DNA of 64,000 nt, from positions 300,957 to 364,956 of the forward strand of contig NZ_QWEH01000003.1 of assembly GCF_003515705.1 (NCBI RefSeq). Reading direction: 5' to 3'. The notes beneath the pieces were generated by a model, which worked only from the letters and a program-made list of their open reading frames with translations, had not been told where the DNA came from and made no database searches. This document shows, piece after piece, positions 42,888 to 51,756 of this stretch (the stretch's first letter is position 1; the number at the start of each line of letters is the position of its first letter). Made by a program: the position numbers and the translations under genes. This stretch comes from Oceanobacillus profundus. GTDB taxonomy: Bacteria; Bacillota; Bacilli; Bacillales; Amphibacillaceae.

Positions 42888-43200
42888 ATTACATTTGAAA
42901 GAAAGTGCGTCATAATGTGCCATTAAGGGGGAATGCACTGTCAACTTAATTTCCAAAGCATGGAGTTGTCAACTTGACTTCCATCTCAGTAGATTTTTCA
43001 CTATTTTTTCTAATCTGCTTGATAAGCCTTCCCTTGGTTGATTCTTCTTATTCTTTTTCTATTTGCCAGAGATGAGTTCAAGGTGACCTACTGTCAGGGA
43101 AAATTCGCCCGTAGCGATCCCAGACGGCGATTATTGAAGTTAATAGAAGATAGAAACTGAGGAGTTAGTACGAAGTTTCTATCTTGTATAGATTTCATAA
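42888..43200. repeat. dispersed repeat, family B, rearranged copy
   Basis: Head (ATTTGAAAGAAAGTGCG then TAATGTGC) and tail (CCCGTAGCGATCCCAGACGG then CGATTATTG, and a GTTAGTACGAAGTTTCTAT stretch) match the ends of the 19330-19735 element. The GC-rich middle is replaced by unrelated AT-rich sequence containing two close copies of GTCAACTT (about 42944 and 42970). No gene is visible in 42840-43200. Confidence 0.5.
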
Positions 43201-43202
43201 AG

Positions 43203-43238
43203 AAAGACCATCCAAACTAGAGTTTGGATGGTCTTTAT
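43203..43238 (-). terminator. terminator of the 32-residue gene
   Basis: Perfect 16-base stem AAAGACCATCCAAACT / AGTTTGGATGGTCTTT with a 2-base loop, flanked by A and T. Confidence 0.85.
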
Positions 43239-43241
43239 CGC

Positions 43242-43340
43242 TTATCTAAAGTCTCGATTATCTTCTAAATAATCACTCGCAATTCGATATCCGACAATGG
43301 ATAGCAACACAAGCAATAACCCGCATAATGGCTTTTTCAT
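43242..43340 (-). CDS. small membrane peptide, 32 residues
   Basis: MKKPLCGLLLVLLSIVGYRI then ASDYLEDNRDFR. One span with a charged tail. GGGAGGTAG lies eight bases before the ATG and a strong terminator follows directly, which supports a real transcript. No family recognised. Confidence 0.55.
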   Translation of the reverse strand: MKKPLCGLLLVLLSIVGYRIASDYLEDNRDFR

Positions 43341-43389
43341 TGAAACTACCTCCCAGATTTAGTGCTTATTTTGATAAAATTGCTTAGAA

Positions 43390-43565
43390 GAGGATGTTAA
43401 AAAAGTCCGGTGTAAATGACACATCGAGAATAAAGGAACTTCGACTAAATAAAAACCGACACGTCCTGTGTCGAACATCGAAGTCACCACATCCTGTGGC
43501 AGTTCGGTACTCAAAACTCCGCCGCCTCGAACTTCTCGGTCCTTTTCAGCCTCTTTTTTGAACAC
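43390..43565 (+). repeat. dispersed intergenic repeat, family A, copy 3
   Basis: GAGGATGTTAAAAAAGTCCG at the left and CGGTCCTTTTCAGCCTC-TTTTTTGAAC at the right; the ends are imperfect inverted repeats. Internal direct matches to the thiT-leader copy include CACGTCCTGTG and GAAGTCACC. It is the shortest of three copies and ends four bases before the stop of the NADH dehydrogenase gene. Confidence 0.7.
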
Positions 43566-43568
43566 ACA

Positions 43569-44777
43569 CTAGAATAGACGGAATTTACCTTTTTTCAGAA
43601 CTGTTTTTGGTCCACCTACCATGTAAAGTGAACGGTCATCAACAACTTTTTTCATTGCTGCTGCTGCTTTACCTCTTAATTTTGTGCCATCAAGAATATT
43701 TCCGATACCATCGCTAATACCTAGAGATGCTACTGTACCTTTATTAGAAAATACAAAATCCTTCAATGGCTCGTTACGTAATAAAGCAATAATATTATCA
43801 GCTGCCGTTGCCCCTTCTTGTGTAGCTAACTGACCTGTTGGTGGGTATGGTCTACCTGATTCTTTATCCATTGTCCATGAGCAGTCACCCAGAATAAAGA
43901 TGTCCTCAACACCCGGAACTCTTAAATCAGCATCAACGTTTACTTTACCTTTAAATACTTCGAAACCTGATTTTGCAAGTACAGGATTTCCAGTGACACC
44001 GCCTGTCCACACAACAGTTCCAGCTTTAATTAATTCTTTATCATCACCAACGATGAATCCTTCTTCTGTACATTCTTTAATTGGAGCACCAATTCTAAAT
44101 TCTACACCGCGATCTTCAAGCGACTTTTTCGCATATGTAACAAGATCTTCGTCAAAGACAGGAAGAATAGATGGAGCTGCTTCTACATTGATGATGCGAG
44201 CTTTACTACGATCAATATCATATTTTTTGCATAGCTGTGGTACTTTTTCAGCTAATTCACCAACGAATTCAATTCCAGTGAATCCGCCACCACCAACTAA
44301 AATTGTCAGGCTATCCTCACTAGCATTTTCATTCGTTGCATATTTAGCAAATTGATATTCAATATGCTCTGCAATTAGACGACTTGAATCAATATCTTCA
44401 ATTGCATATGCATGTTCTTCCATTCCTGGAATACCAAACGTATTTGAAACAAATCCAAGTGCAACAATTAAGTAGTCGTAAGAAACTTCACTGTTTTCCA
44501 ATACAACACGCTTTTCGTCTTTCTTTACTTCTTGTACAGTATCGTAAATTAAACGAACTTTTTTCGGATTTACTACATCAGTCAGCATAAAGCGTGCTTG
44601 GTTTGGATTAATTGTACCTGCAGCAACTTCATGAAGCCATGTACTTTCATAATGATAATTATGTTTGTTAATTAATACTATCTCCGCTTCTTCTGCGGAT
44701 AGTTTTTGGGATAGACGTCTTGTTGCAACGAGACCGGCATATCCAGCTCCAAGTACAACGATTTTTGGTTTACTCAT
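43569..44777 (-). CDS. ndh: type II NADH dehydrogenase (YumB/Ndh)
   Basis: 402 residues with two Rossmann motifs: VVLGAGYAGLVATRRL for FAD at the N-terminus and LVGGGGFTGIEFVGELAE for NADH in the middle. Further conserved parts are HNYHYESTWLHEVAAGTI, GDCSWTMDKESGRPYPPTGQ and the AxxQEG-type quinone-site block. The enzyme oxidises NADH and passes electrons to menaquinone without pumping protons, bound to the inner face of the membrane. Length and sequence are nearest YumB of B. subtilis. The promoter region shows no clear Rex site. A repeat abuts its 3' end. Confidence 0.92.
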   Translation of the reverse strand: MSKPKIVVLGAGYAGLVATRRLSQKLSAEEAEIVLINKHNYHYESTWLHEVAAGTINPNQARFMLTDVVNPKKVRLIYDTVQEVKKDEKRVVLENSEVSYDYLIVALGFVSNTFGIPGMEEHAYAIEDIDSSRLIAEHIEYQFAKYATNENASEDSLTILVGGGGFTGIEFVGELAEKVPQLCKKYDIDRSKARIINVEAAPSILPVFDEDLVTYAKKSLEDRGVEFRIGAPIKECTEEGFIVGDDKELIKAGTVVWTGGVTGNPVLAKSGFEVFKGKVNVDADLRVPGVEDIFILGDCSWTMDKESGRPYPPTGQLATQEGATAADNIIALLRNEPLKDFVFSNKGTVASLGISDGIGNILDGTKLRGKAAAAMKKVVDDRSLYMVGGPKTVLKKGKFRLF

Positions 44778-44979
44778 TCATCTTTTCCACCCTTCTACTT
44801 TCCTTAAAATTATTCATAAAACACAAGCGGCACAAGCGCTTCCAATCATTTATCATTACTAAATTTCCCGACGCTTAAGGCCATGCATAACTTGTCTCAT
44901 ACATTGCTATAATACCAAATTTCTTTAGAATAGGCTAATATTCCTTAACTTTTTCTTAAAAAATCTATTTTATTTTTAA

Positions 44980-45684
44980 TCACACGGGTCTAACTGTGAT
45001 CTCATTTACATTTACATAATCAGGTTGCGTCAACGCATAGATGACTGCCTTTGCTATGTCGTCTGTCTGGAGAGGCTTTCGGTCATTTGGTAATCGTTCA
45101 CTATTTCTTTCTGTTTCAACCATCCCTGGCGAAATATTCGTTACACGTACCCCTGTCCTTGCTAATTCTTTTTCTAAACCCATTGAAATTGCACGAACAG
45201 CAAATTTAGTAGCACTATAAACCGTAGTGGACTTTGTTACTTCTTGACCCGATACAGAAGAAATATTAATGATATGACCAGAAGACCTCTCAATCATACC
45301 TGGCAAGACTGCATGAGTACCATAAAGTACACCTTTAATATTCACATCAATCATCTGTTCCCATGCTTTAACATTTTCATTTCTTACTATACCGTCTCCA
45401 ACCAAACCAGCATTATTCACATAAATATCAATCTTCCCAAAAGCTTCAACCGCGTAATCTACCATTGAGTCAACATTATTCTGCTGTGAAACATCCGTTG
45501 AAACAGCTAATGCTTTGCCTTTTCCTAAGCTGTTTATCTCTTTTACAACTTGTTCTAACTTGTCCTTCCTTCGAGCTGCAAGGACAACATCCGCTCCTTC
45601 ATTTGCCAACTGCTTTGCAATGGCGACTCCTATTCCACTACTTGCACCTGTTACAACTGCTGTTTTTCCTTTTAGCTTCAACAT
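44980..45684 (-). CDS. short-chain dehydrogenase/reductase (SDR)
   Basis: 234 residues, classical SDR: cofactor loop TGASSGIG (13-20), NNAG (NNAGLVGDG), catalytic Ser-Tyr-Lys in NISSVSGQ and TVYSATKFAV, and a PGMVET loop. The cofactor pocket (LAARRKDKL) suggests NADPH. Substrate unknown. The ATG abuts the stop of the upstream gene (TAAATG), and the GGAGGAATA ribosome site lies inside that gene's end, so translation is coupled to the acidic membrane protein. Leftward; no terminator stronger than the A/T-rich stretch before ndh. Confidence 0.88.
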   Translation of the reverse strand: MLKLKGKTAVVTGASSGIGVAIAKQLANEGADVVLAARRKDKLEQVVKEINSLGKGKALAVSTDVSQQNNVDSMVDYAVEAFGKIDIYVNNAGLVGDGIVRNENVKAWEQMIDVNIKGVLYGTHAVLPGMIERSSGHIINISSVSGQEVTKSTTVYSATKFAVRAISMGLEKELARTGVRVTNISPGMVETERNSERLPNDRKPLQTDDIAKAVIYALTQPDYVNVNEITVRPV

Positions 45685-46458
45685 TTATATTCCTCCTTGA
45701 AAATTACTATTTTGTTCACTCGATTTCTCTTTAATTTCTTTAGGGGAATCTGAATCTGGTTGTTTTGGTCCATCAACTGGTGGATTCACAGGATCTTCTG
45801 GATTCGGTTCATCTGTCTCAACTGGGATTTCTACTTCTTTATTATCTTCGTCGGATTCCTCTGATGGGCTTTGTGGCTGTCCTTCTTCTTCATGTGGATT
45901 CTTTGGTTGGTCTGGTTCATCCTTTATTTCATTATCATCATGTTCTTTCTTTTTACTTTGATGATTTTCTCTAGTTTTGTCTTTTTTCCCATTATTCGGC
46001 TTTTGAATCTGGTCCGTAGTTATTTTCGTTTCTACAGTATGATTGCTTGTAGGCGCTTGATTTGTCGTACCATTAATTATATTAGAAGTTGAATGATCTG
46101 CATCAACCACTTCTTCCTCCTCAACCTGTAACAGGTCTTCTTCCGATTCTTCTGCAGCATCAGCCTCAACTATTAGTTTGTTATTTTTTAGCGTTAAGGC
46201 GATTTCTTGAAGAGATTGTAAACCAGCATTGCTTTTTATAATAAATGCTGCCGGTGTATGAAAGCTTAACTCCTCTTTTGGTTCAAGTTCAAACGATTCC
46301 TTGTCTGCAAGCTCATCTTTTTCAGCTTCTTCTTCCTGTATTGCCCCATATTCATCCTTTGTAGCGTCTATTCGGTTTATTCCAATCATAACTACAAAAA
46401 GAAACGCGATTAATGTCAAAACATTAATAACGATAAGTTTTTTATTTCGCACGTTCAC
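45685..46458 (-). CDS. hypothetical membrane-anchored, highly acidic low-complexity protein
   Basis: 257 residues. One N-terminal span (IVINVLTLIAFLFVVMIG) is followed by an acidic segment (EEEAEKDELADKESFELEPK), a small structured-looking part (SFHTPAAFIIKSNAGLQSLQ), and a long Pro/Glu/Asp/Lys-rich tail (EDPVNPPVDGPKQPDSDSPK). The tail looks disordered and would lie outside the membrane. No family recognised. GGAGTG precedes the ATG. Its stop is joined to the start of the SDR gene, so the pair is one operon, though the products have no obvious link. Confidence 0.65.
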   Translation of the reverse strand: MNVRNKKLIVINVLTLIAFLFVVMIGINRIDATKDEYGAIQEEEAEKDELADKESFELEPKEELSFHTPAAFIIKSNAGLQSLQEIALTLKNNKLIVEADAAEESEEDLLQVEEEEVVDADHSTSNIINGTTNQAPTSNHTVETKITTDQIQKPNNGKKDKTRENHQSKKKEHDDNEIKDEPDQPKNPHEEEGQPQSPSEESDEDNKEVEIPVETDEPNPEDPVNPPVDGPKQPDSDSPKEIKEKSSEQNSNFQGGI

Positions 46459-46596
46459 TCCACTCCTATATTATTTGTCTATATTTATCAAATTCTAACT
46501 CTTTTCTTCCATTGTAAGCTTTATTTGGATTAATTTCCAAATTTTTTATCAGTTTTGTTATACTTCTCTAAGGGGTACATTGCTTTTTATACAAAC

Positions 46597-46641
46597 AAAA
46601 AAGCTGTTCCTATCAGGCAACACACCTGATGGACAGCTTAT
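46597..46641 (-). terminator. terminator of the gene at 46662
   Basis: AAGCTGTCCATCAGG / CCTGATAGGAACAGCTT stem followed by a T run on the minus strand. Confidence 0.85.
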
Positions 46642-46661
46642 CTTATCTAATAAGATTCACT

Positions 46662-47096
46662 CTATTGTGATATTTTTTTCGTTTCTGAGAATAACTTCCC
46701 TCTCTCCAACCATTTTTGTTTGGCTGCTTTCCTTCTCTTTACTTCTGCTTTTACAAGTTTTGGGAAGCCATTTTCAGCAAAGTCCTGAACACTGTCCCAG
46801 TCCCGGAAAAATAGAACCTTCATGTCTTTTGAACCATCTGTATTACGTCGTTTGTTTAAACATACACCAAAAATCCGGTTCGATTTTTCAAGCATCTGTT
46901 TAAATAAAAGGGGATGTTTTTCCTGATCTTTGTACAGCTTATCAACCATTCCCATAAAATGTGAATCATAACTATGGAAAGAAGTATCAGCAGAAATACT
47001 TTTACTGCTGCGATATACTTTACGGTTGCTCGCATTTACCCATATTAATGTACCATAACCCAGGTTCTCCTTTGTACTTACGATAACTTTTTTCAT
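46662..47096 (-). CDS. hypothetical protein, 144 residues
   Basis: Starting at the ATG at 47096 (AGGA nine bases upstream; the ATG at 47105 overlaps it), the product begins MKKVIVSTKENLGYGTLIWV. It is basic, with no membrane span. Segments RIFGVCLNKRRNTDGSKDMK and LFFRDWDSVQDFAENGFPKL look like a folded domain followed by a basic helix (EVKRRKAAKQKWLERGK). I do not recognise the family. It is monocistronic between topB and the acidic membrane protein, on the same strand as both. Confidence 0.6.
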   Translation of the reverse strand: MKKVIVSTKENLGYGTLIWVNASNRKVYRSSKSISADTSFHSYDSHFMGMVDKLYKDQEKHPLLFKQMLEKSNRIFGVCLNKRRNTDGSKDMKVLFFRDWDSVQDFAENGFPKLVKAEVKRRKAAKQKWLERGKLFSETKKISQ

Positions 47097-47261
47097 GTTC
47101 GTCATCCTGTCCCGAGGAAAATTAGCATCGCAAATATAATTCTCAAGATCTCCGTTTATAGAATTATGCTACCTCTACTATTAAGTATACACCATTTTCC
47201 ACTTAAAAGCTTAAAAACTGATAATTACACATTTTCTTTACGCCCTTTTAGATTTACTTAG

Positions 47262-49421
47262 TTAAAATTCCATTTTCCAGCTATAATAATCATTGTTGCT
47301 ATTTTTTTCATAGCTTAAATAGGCGTTAAACTTTTTTCCACCTTTACTTGTAAGGCCTTTAACAAAGGCTTTCTTTTCTTTTAATAACATTTTTACCATT
47401 GTCTTCGTCGGCTTTTTACGCATCGAAGCTAAATATTTATCATTTTTCCAAATCACAAACGTACAGCCTTTCTTCCAATTGCTGCAGCCAAAAGCTTTAA
47501 AACCGTCTGTCACCTTGCCGCCACATTGTGGACAAGTCCCTAAAACTTCATTGGTTGCGCGCGATGAGGTTACTTTGTTAATAATAACGTCCTCTGCACA
47601 TTTAATTGATTCAACCGACTCCGTTGTAAAATGAAATACTAGTCGAAGGAACTCTTGCTTGCTCGCTTTTCCTTTTTGTATATCAGACAATGCTTTCTCA
47701 AGACGTCCAGTGAATTCCAAATCAAAAAGGTTTTTAACCGGAAAAGTCTCAACAAGGCGCTTGCCAAGCTCTGTACAAAGTAAATTTTTACTTTCTGTAG
47801 TAATATATCCTACATCCTTCAGCTTTTTAATCGTCTCTGCTCTTGTTGCAGCTGTCCCGATACTAAATCCGGTTAGAATACTACCCATTAGCTCTTCACT
47901 TTCATCCTCTTTATAACTTTTACCACAGGTCTCCATAACACGAAGCAATGTTCTTTCCGTATGATGCTTTGGCGGCTTCGTTACATGCGTAGTGACCTCA
48001 GAGCCAATTAATTGAACATGTTCATTTAAGCCCACAAACGGAAGAATCGTATCTTTTGATTGTATTTTCTCAACTTTTTTCCAGCCTTCAACAAGTTGCA
48101 CTTTACCTTTTGAATGAAAAAAACCACGTAGATCCGTTTCGAAAACTTTCGTGACCAGCTTTGTCTCCTCATATATAGCTATTGGCATAAACTGCATTAT
48201 AAAACGGTTTTTTATTGCCGAATATACAATTCCTTCATCTGCTGAAAGTCGTTTCGGTTTTACATATGTTGGAATGATTGCACTATGGCTCTCCACTTTC
48301 GCGTTATTAAAGACACGCTTTGTTTTCATAAATTTGATTTCATCTTCATATGGGAGGTCCTCGGAATGCACCTTTAACACGTGGGCTGTTTTTGCAACCA
48401 GACTTTCTTCTAAAGCAATACTAGAGGTTCGCGGATATGTAATCAGTTTTTTCTCATAAAGTGATTGGGCCACCTTTAGAACTTTATCAGACGTCCATCC
48501 CTTATATTTATTCGTTATAAACCCCTGCAGATTGGATAAATTAAATAAAAACGGAGGAAATTCTTTTTTCTTCTCTACTTGCTTATCTGTAATAGTTGCT
48601 TGTTTGTTTTGAATCAAATTGTGGACTTCTTCCAACACTTCTTTTTTCTTAAACTTTTCATCTTTATTTTCTATATAGATTCCTTCATATTCATGGTTAT
48701 CTTCAGTCTGAAATGTTGCAGTTAGTTTAAAATAATCCTCTGGCTTGAAATTAGCTATTTCTTGATCGCGATCATAGATGATTTTTAAGGTTGGTAAGAG
48801 TACCCTGCCTATATTCAAGGCCTTGCTTTTTCCTTGTTGATATTTTAACGTTGCAACAGAGGTTAGGTTGATACCTATAACCCAATCGGCCCATTGTCTG
48901 CTAATCCCTGCATCTCGCAATGGTTGCATTGTATTGTTCGGTTTGAGGTTTTCTAACCCTTGCAGCACTTCATTCTGTGTCCATTCGTTTAAGAGCAAGC
49001 GAAATACACTAGCTTTCGGCTTTACTCCACCTCGGTATATAATACTGTCCCCGATTAGCTGCCCTTCCCGGTCGTAATCACATGCTGAAATAATTGCTTC
49101 CAGATCATTTCGTTTCATTAGTGAATGGATTATTTTTAACTGTTTTGCAGCTCCACCATCTGTTTGTGATCGATTCCGAGGATTGCTTTTTACTTTATAT
49201 TTAAATTCAGAAGGGATAAAAGGAAAATTATCCATTTTCCAGCTTCGCATTTTTCCATCATAGTCTTTCGCATCGTATAACTCTACAAGATGCCCAAACG
49301 CCCAAGTAATGATATAGTTGTTCCCTTCAAAATAGCCATCTTTCTTCGTTTTTATTTTCAATGCGTCTGCAATGTTTTTGGCGACGGATGGTTTTTCTGC
49401 TAGTATTAATTGGACTCCCAA
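47262..49421 (-). CDS. topB: DNA topoisomerase III
   Basis: 719-residue type IA topoisomerase, starting with TTG after GGGGATGAATT. The Toprim domain begins QLILAEKPSVAKNIADAL and has the acidic ACDYDREGQLIG motif. The catalytic tyrosine is in KKLITYPRTSS, followed by IGTAATRAETI. The C-terminus holds one zinc-ribbon-like unit (GTCPQCGGKVTDGFKAFGCS) as in B. subtilis TopB (727 residues). It relaxes negative supercoils and decatenates DNA through a covalent 5'-phosphotyrosine. It appears monocistronic. Confidence 0.95.
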   Translation of the reverse strand: MGVQLILAEKPSVAKNIADALKIKTKKDGYFEGNNYIITWAFGHLVELYDAKDYDGKMRSWKMDNFPFIPSEFKYKVKSNPRNRSQTDGGAAKQLKIIHSLMKRNDLEAIISACDYDREGQLIGDSIIYRGGVKPKASVFRLLLNEWTQNEVLQGLENLKPNNTMQPLRDAGISRQWADWVIGINLTSVATLKYQQGKSKALNIGRVLLPTLKIIYDRDQEIANFKPEDYFKLTATFQTEDNHEYEGIYIENKDEKFKKKEVLEEVHNLIQNKQATITDKQVEKKKEFPPFLFNLSNLQGFITNKYKGWTSDKVLKVAQSLYEKKLITYPRTSSIALEESLVAKTAHVLKVHSEDLPYEDEIKFMKTKRVFNNAKVESHSAIIPTYVKPKRLSADEGIVYSAIKNRFIMQFMPIAIYEETKLVTKVFETDLRGFFHSKGKVQLVEGWKKVEKIQSKDTILPFVGLNEHVQLIGSEVTTHVTKPPKHHTERTLLRVMETCGKSYKEDESEELMGSILTGFSIGTAATRAETIKKLKDVGYITTESKNLLCTELGKRLVETFPVKNLFDLEFTGRLEKALSDIQKGKASKQEFLRLVFHFTTESVESIKCAEDVIINKVTSSRATNEVLGTCPQCGGKVTDGFKAFGCSNWKKGCTFVIWKNDKYLASMRKKPTKTMVKMLLKEKKAFVKGLTSKGGKKFNAYLSYEKNSNNDYYSWKMEF

Positions 49422-49585
49422 TTCGAATTCATCCCCTTTCCTTTAACTCCATATCTATTAATTTTCCGTTATTCTCGTTTAGAAACATTCGTTCGATATA
49501 CTATTATGCCATAGATTACACTTTTTTTCTAATTGATTCCTATACCGAACTTGGCTAAGAATAGATAGGCTGCATTCAAATACTG

Positions 49586-49812
49586 TTATATTTTTTTCTG
49601 CACCACTACAAAGACATTTTTGCGATCCGTGAAGTTATTCTGACGAGCCCAATCTTCTACCATATACGTAAAAACTAGATCTTGCTTTCGTTTACTTAAC
49701 ATTTCTTTGTCCTCTGGATATTAGATTGAATACATTTCCTTCGCAGTTAGATTTAAAGCCATAACAATATTGTCATCTATCTTTTCAATCAAAAGGCAGA
49801 TATAAGTAATAC
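49586..49812 (-). pseudogene. C-terminal remnant of an unrecognised gene
   Basis: A single minus-strand frame reads CLLIEKIDDNIVMALNLTAK then EMYSI-stop-YPEDKEMLSK and DLVFTYMVEDWARQNNFTDR, ending VFVVVQKKI. One TAA interrupts it near 49724. The second half could start at an ATG (49702) with GAGGA upstream, giving 38 residues. The end resembles the tail of some methyltransferase-like proteins, but I cannot assign it. It probably lost its N-terminal part. Confidence 0.4.
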
Positions 49813-49936
49813 ATCATACTTTTTTCATACACAAAAATATATTAGGTTTTTATTACGCTTATATTTTCCAAGTGAATGGTTAAACTAGCCTCATTGGTGT
49901 AAATAATCACCACAAATTTTCACAGGAGGTGCGATA

Positions 49937-50086
49937 ATGTCTGAGGAAAATAAAAACCGAAACAAAGATAAAGGAAAACAAAACAATCACAATAAACATA
50001 ATAGGCAAGGCAATAATACGGAATTCGCGAGTGAAAATAGTGAGTTTCTAAACTTAGACAATAAGAAAAACAAACGTAAAAGGTAG
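49937..50086 (+). CDS. small hydrophilic Asn/Lys-rich protein, 49 residues
   Basis: CACAGGAGGTGCGATA precedes the ATG, an excellent ribosome site. The product is low-complexity and basic (NKNRNKDKGKQNNHNKHNRQ), then FASENSEFLNLDNKKNKRKR. The composition is like that of small spore-core proteins such as SspO, but no signature allows that call. No terminator of its own; a repeat element begins a few bases after the stop. Confidence 0.55.
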   Translation: MSEENKNRNKDKGKQNNHNKHNRQGNNTEFASENSEFLNLDNKKNKRKR

Positions 50087-50091
50087 CATCT

Positions 50092-50285
50092 TTAGAACAA
50101 AAGCGGAAGCATCCGATTTAGCGATGTACCTACGACACCCCGAACTTCGGGTGGTCCGGCGGGTCGAACATTCCTACGAAAGAGATAAAGAAAGCATCTC
50201 CCTTTGGGCGTAGTCTAGTTTTAATCGCCCATTCTGTTACATGGTGTCAGTGCCCGCTTTCACCACAAGGGGATAAGTGCGACTA
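50092..50285. repeat. dispersed GC-rich repeat, family C
   Basis: Begins AAAGCGGAAGCATCCGATTT, has CCCCGAACTTCGGGTGG, AACATTCCTACGAAAGAG, and ends ATGGTGTCAGTGCCCGC. Similar elements lie between genes in other Bacillaceae (recollection, not a search). Single copy in this window. No gene visible between 50087 and 50450. Confidence 0.55.
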
Positions 50286-50296
50286 ATCCTCTGGCA

Positions 50297-50346
50297 CATA
50301 AAGCTGAGTCAATGGTTAAATGGTTAAATGTTAACTCAGCTTTATG
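50297..50346. terminator. inverted repeat upstream of the SAM riboswitch
   Basis: ATAAAGCTGAGT / ACTCAGCTTTAT around a 24-base AT-rich loop containing tandem GGTTAAAT. It may end transcription coming from the small gene and repeat to its left. Confidence 0.5.
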
Positions 50347-50450
50347 CTTTACGAACGAAAACAATAAAACGAAATGCCTCTTGCTTTTTTCAGATTTCTA
50401 ATGTAAGGTATTACTAATATAATTTCGAAAAATTACATAAATCTATTTAA

Positions 50451-50563
50451 TTCTTATCCAGAGAGACGGAGGGACTGGCCCTTTGATGTCTCAGCAACCA
50501 GCCGATAGCGGTCCGGTGCTAATTCCAGTAAGCAACTATCCAAGTTGCTTAGAAGATAAGAAG
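50451..50563 (+). ncRNA. SAM-I (S-box) riboswitch upstream of metI
   Basis: Complete S-box pattern: P1 strand TTCTTATC, then AGAGAGACGGAGGGACTGGC, CCTTTGATGTCTCAGCAACC, CCGATAGCGGTCCGGTGC, and the closing P1 strand GATAAGAA (50555-50562). It binds S-adenosylmethionine. The 3' side of P1 (AGATAAGAAG) is complementary to CTTCTTATCT at 50587-50597 in the following terminator, giving the usual anti-terminator switch: SAM present, metI-metC off. Confidence 0.95.
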
Positions 50564-50577
50564 AATGCTGTGCTATT

Positions 50578-50620
50578 AAGAGCAATCTTCTTATCTGAGG
50601 GTTGCTCTTTTTATTTTTTC
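50578..50620 (+). terminator. SAM-riboswitch-controlled terminator
   Basis: AGAGCAA / TTGCTCT stem, 16-base loop holding the anti-terminator sequence, then TTTTATTTTTT. Confidence 0.9.
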
Positions 50621-50637
50621 TATTGGAGGCTAAAAAA

Positions 50638-51756
50638 ATGACAAACAACAGGTTACAAACGAAATTCGTACAACTAGGAAATAAGAGTGATGAAAAAACA
50701 GGCGCAATTAATCCACCCATTTACTTATCTACTGCCTATCAGCACAAAGGCCTTGGACAGTCAACTGGGTATGATTATACAAGAACGAAAAACCCTACCC
50801 GAACTATTTTAGAGGAAGGTATTGCTGACTTAGAGACAGGTGATTCGGGGTTTGCCTGTAGCTCGGGGATGGCAGCTATTCAATTAGTACTATCCCTTTT
50901 CCGTTCAGGTGATCATATCCTTGCACCTGAAGACTTATATGGTGGTACCTATCGGATTTTCGAACAATATGCAGAAACCTACCAAATTGAGACTACTTAC
51001 GATACGTTTGAAACAGTTGAAAAAACGGAGCAGTTAATTAATGAACGTACGAAGGCTCTTTTTATCGAAACACCTACAAATCCATTAATGCAGGAAATTG
51101 ATATTCTTAGCTACGCAACATTAGCCCAGAAGCATAAGCTTTTACTCATTGTTGACAATACCTTTTTAACACCATACTTACAACAGCCACTAAAGTTAGG
51201 GGCAGACATTGTTATCCACAGTGCGACCAAATATATTGGCGGTCATAACGATGTACTAGCTGGATTAGTTGTTGCAAAAGGAACAGAAATCTGTGAAAAG
51301 CTATCCCAGAATCATAATGCTACTGGTGCAGTACTCTCGCCTGTTGACTCTTGGCTACTTATTAGAGGATTAAAAACATTAGCGCTCCGTGTTGAAAGAC
51401 ATGAAGAGAATGCAAAAAGCATAGCAAAATTTTTAAATGAGCAACCAGCAGTTTCAAATGTATTTTATCCAAATAAGGGTGGAATGCTGTCTTTCTCTCT
51501 CAAAGAGGAACAATGGGTCGATCCATTTCTATCTTCATTAAATTTAATCGTTTTTGCTGAGAGCCTTGGAGGTGTAGAAAGCTTTATTACCTATCCAACA
51601 ACGCAGACACATGCTGACATACCAGAACAGGAAAGAATTCGTCGAGGCATAAGCAATCATTTACTCCGATTTTCTGTAGGTATTGAGCATGTTGAGGATT
51701 TAAAAGCAGATTTACAACAAGCACTATCCAAATTGAATGAGGAGGATGAGAAATGA
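50638..51756 (+). CDS. metI: cystathionine gamma-synthase / O-acetylhomoserine thiolyase MetI
   Basis: 372 residues from the ATG at 50638, seven bases after TTGGAGG; earlier starts lie inside the riboswitch terminator. Cys/Met-metabolism PLP enzyme: YDYTRTKNPTR, SSGMAAIQLVL, ETPTNPLMQ, VDNTFLTPYLQQP and the PLP lysine in HSATKYIGGHND. It joins cysteine (or sulfide) with activated homoserine in methionine synthesis. It is under SAM-riboswitch control, and its last codon overlaps the start of metC (ATGA), as in B. subtilis metIC. Confidence 0.94.
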   Translation: MTNNRLQTKFVQLGNKSDEKTGAINPPIYLSTAYQHKGLGQSTGYDYTRTKNPTRTILEEGIADLETGDSGFACSSGMAAIQLVLSLFRSGDHILAPEDLYGGTYRIFEQYAETYQIETTYDTFETVEKTEQLINERTKALFIETPTNPLMQEIDILSYATLAQKHKLLLIVDNTFLTPYLQQPLKLGADIVIHSATKYIGGHNDVLAGLVVAKGTEICEKLSQNHNATGAVLSPVDSWLLIRGLKTLALRVERHEENAKSIAKFLNEQPAVSNVFYPNKGGMLSFSLKEEQWVDPFLSSLNLIVFAESLGGVESFITYPTTQTHADIPEQERIRRGISNHLLRFSVGIEHVEDLKADLQQALSKLNEEDEK

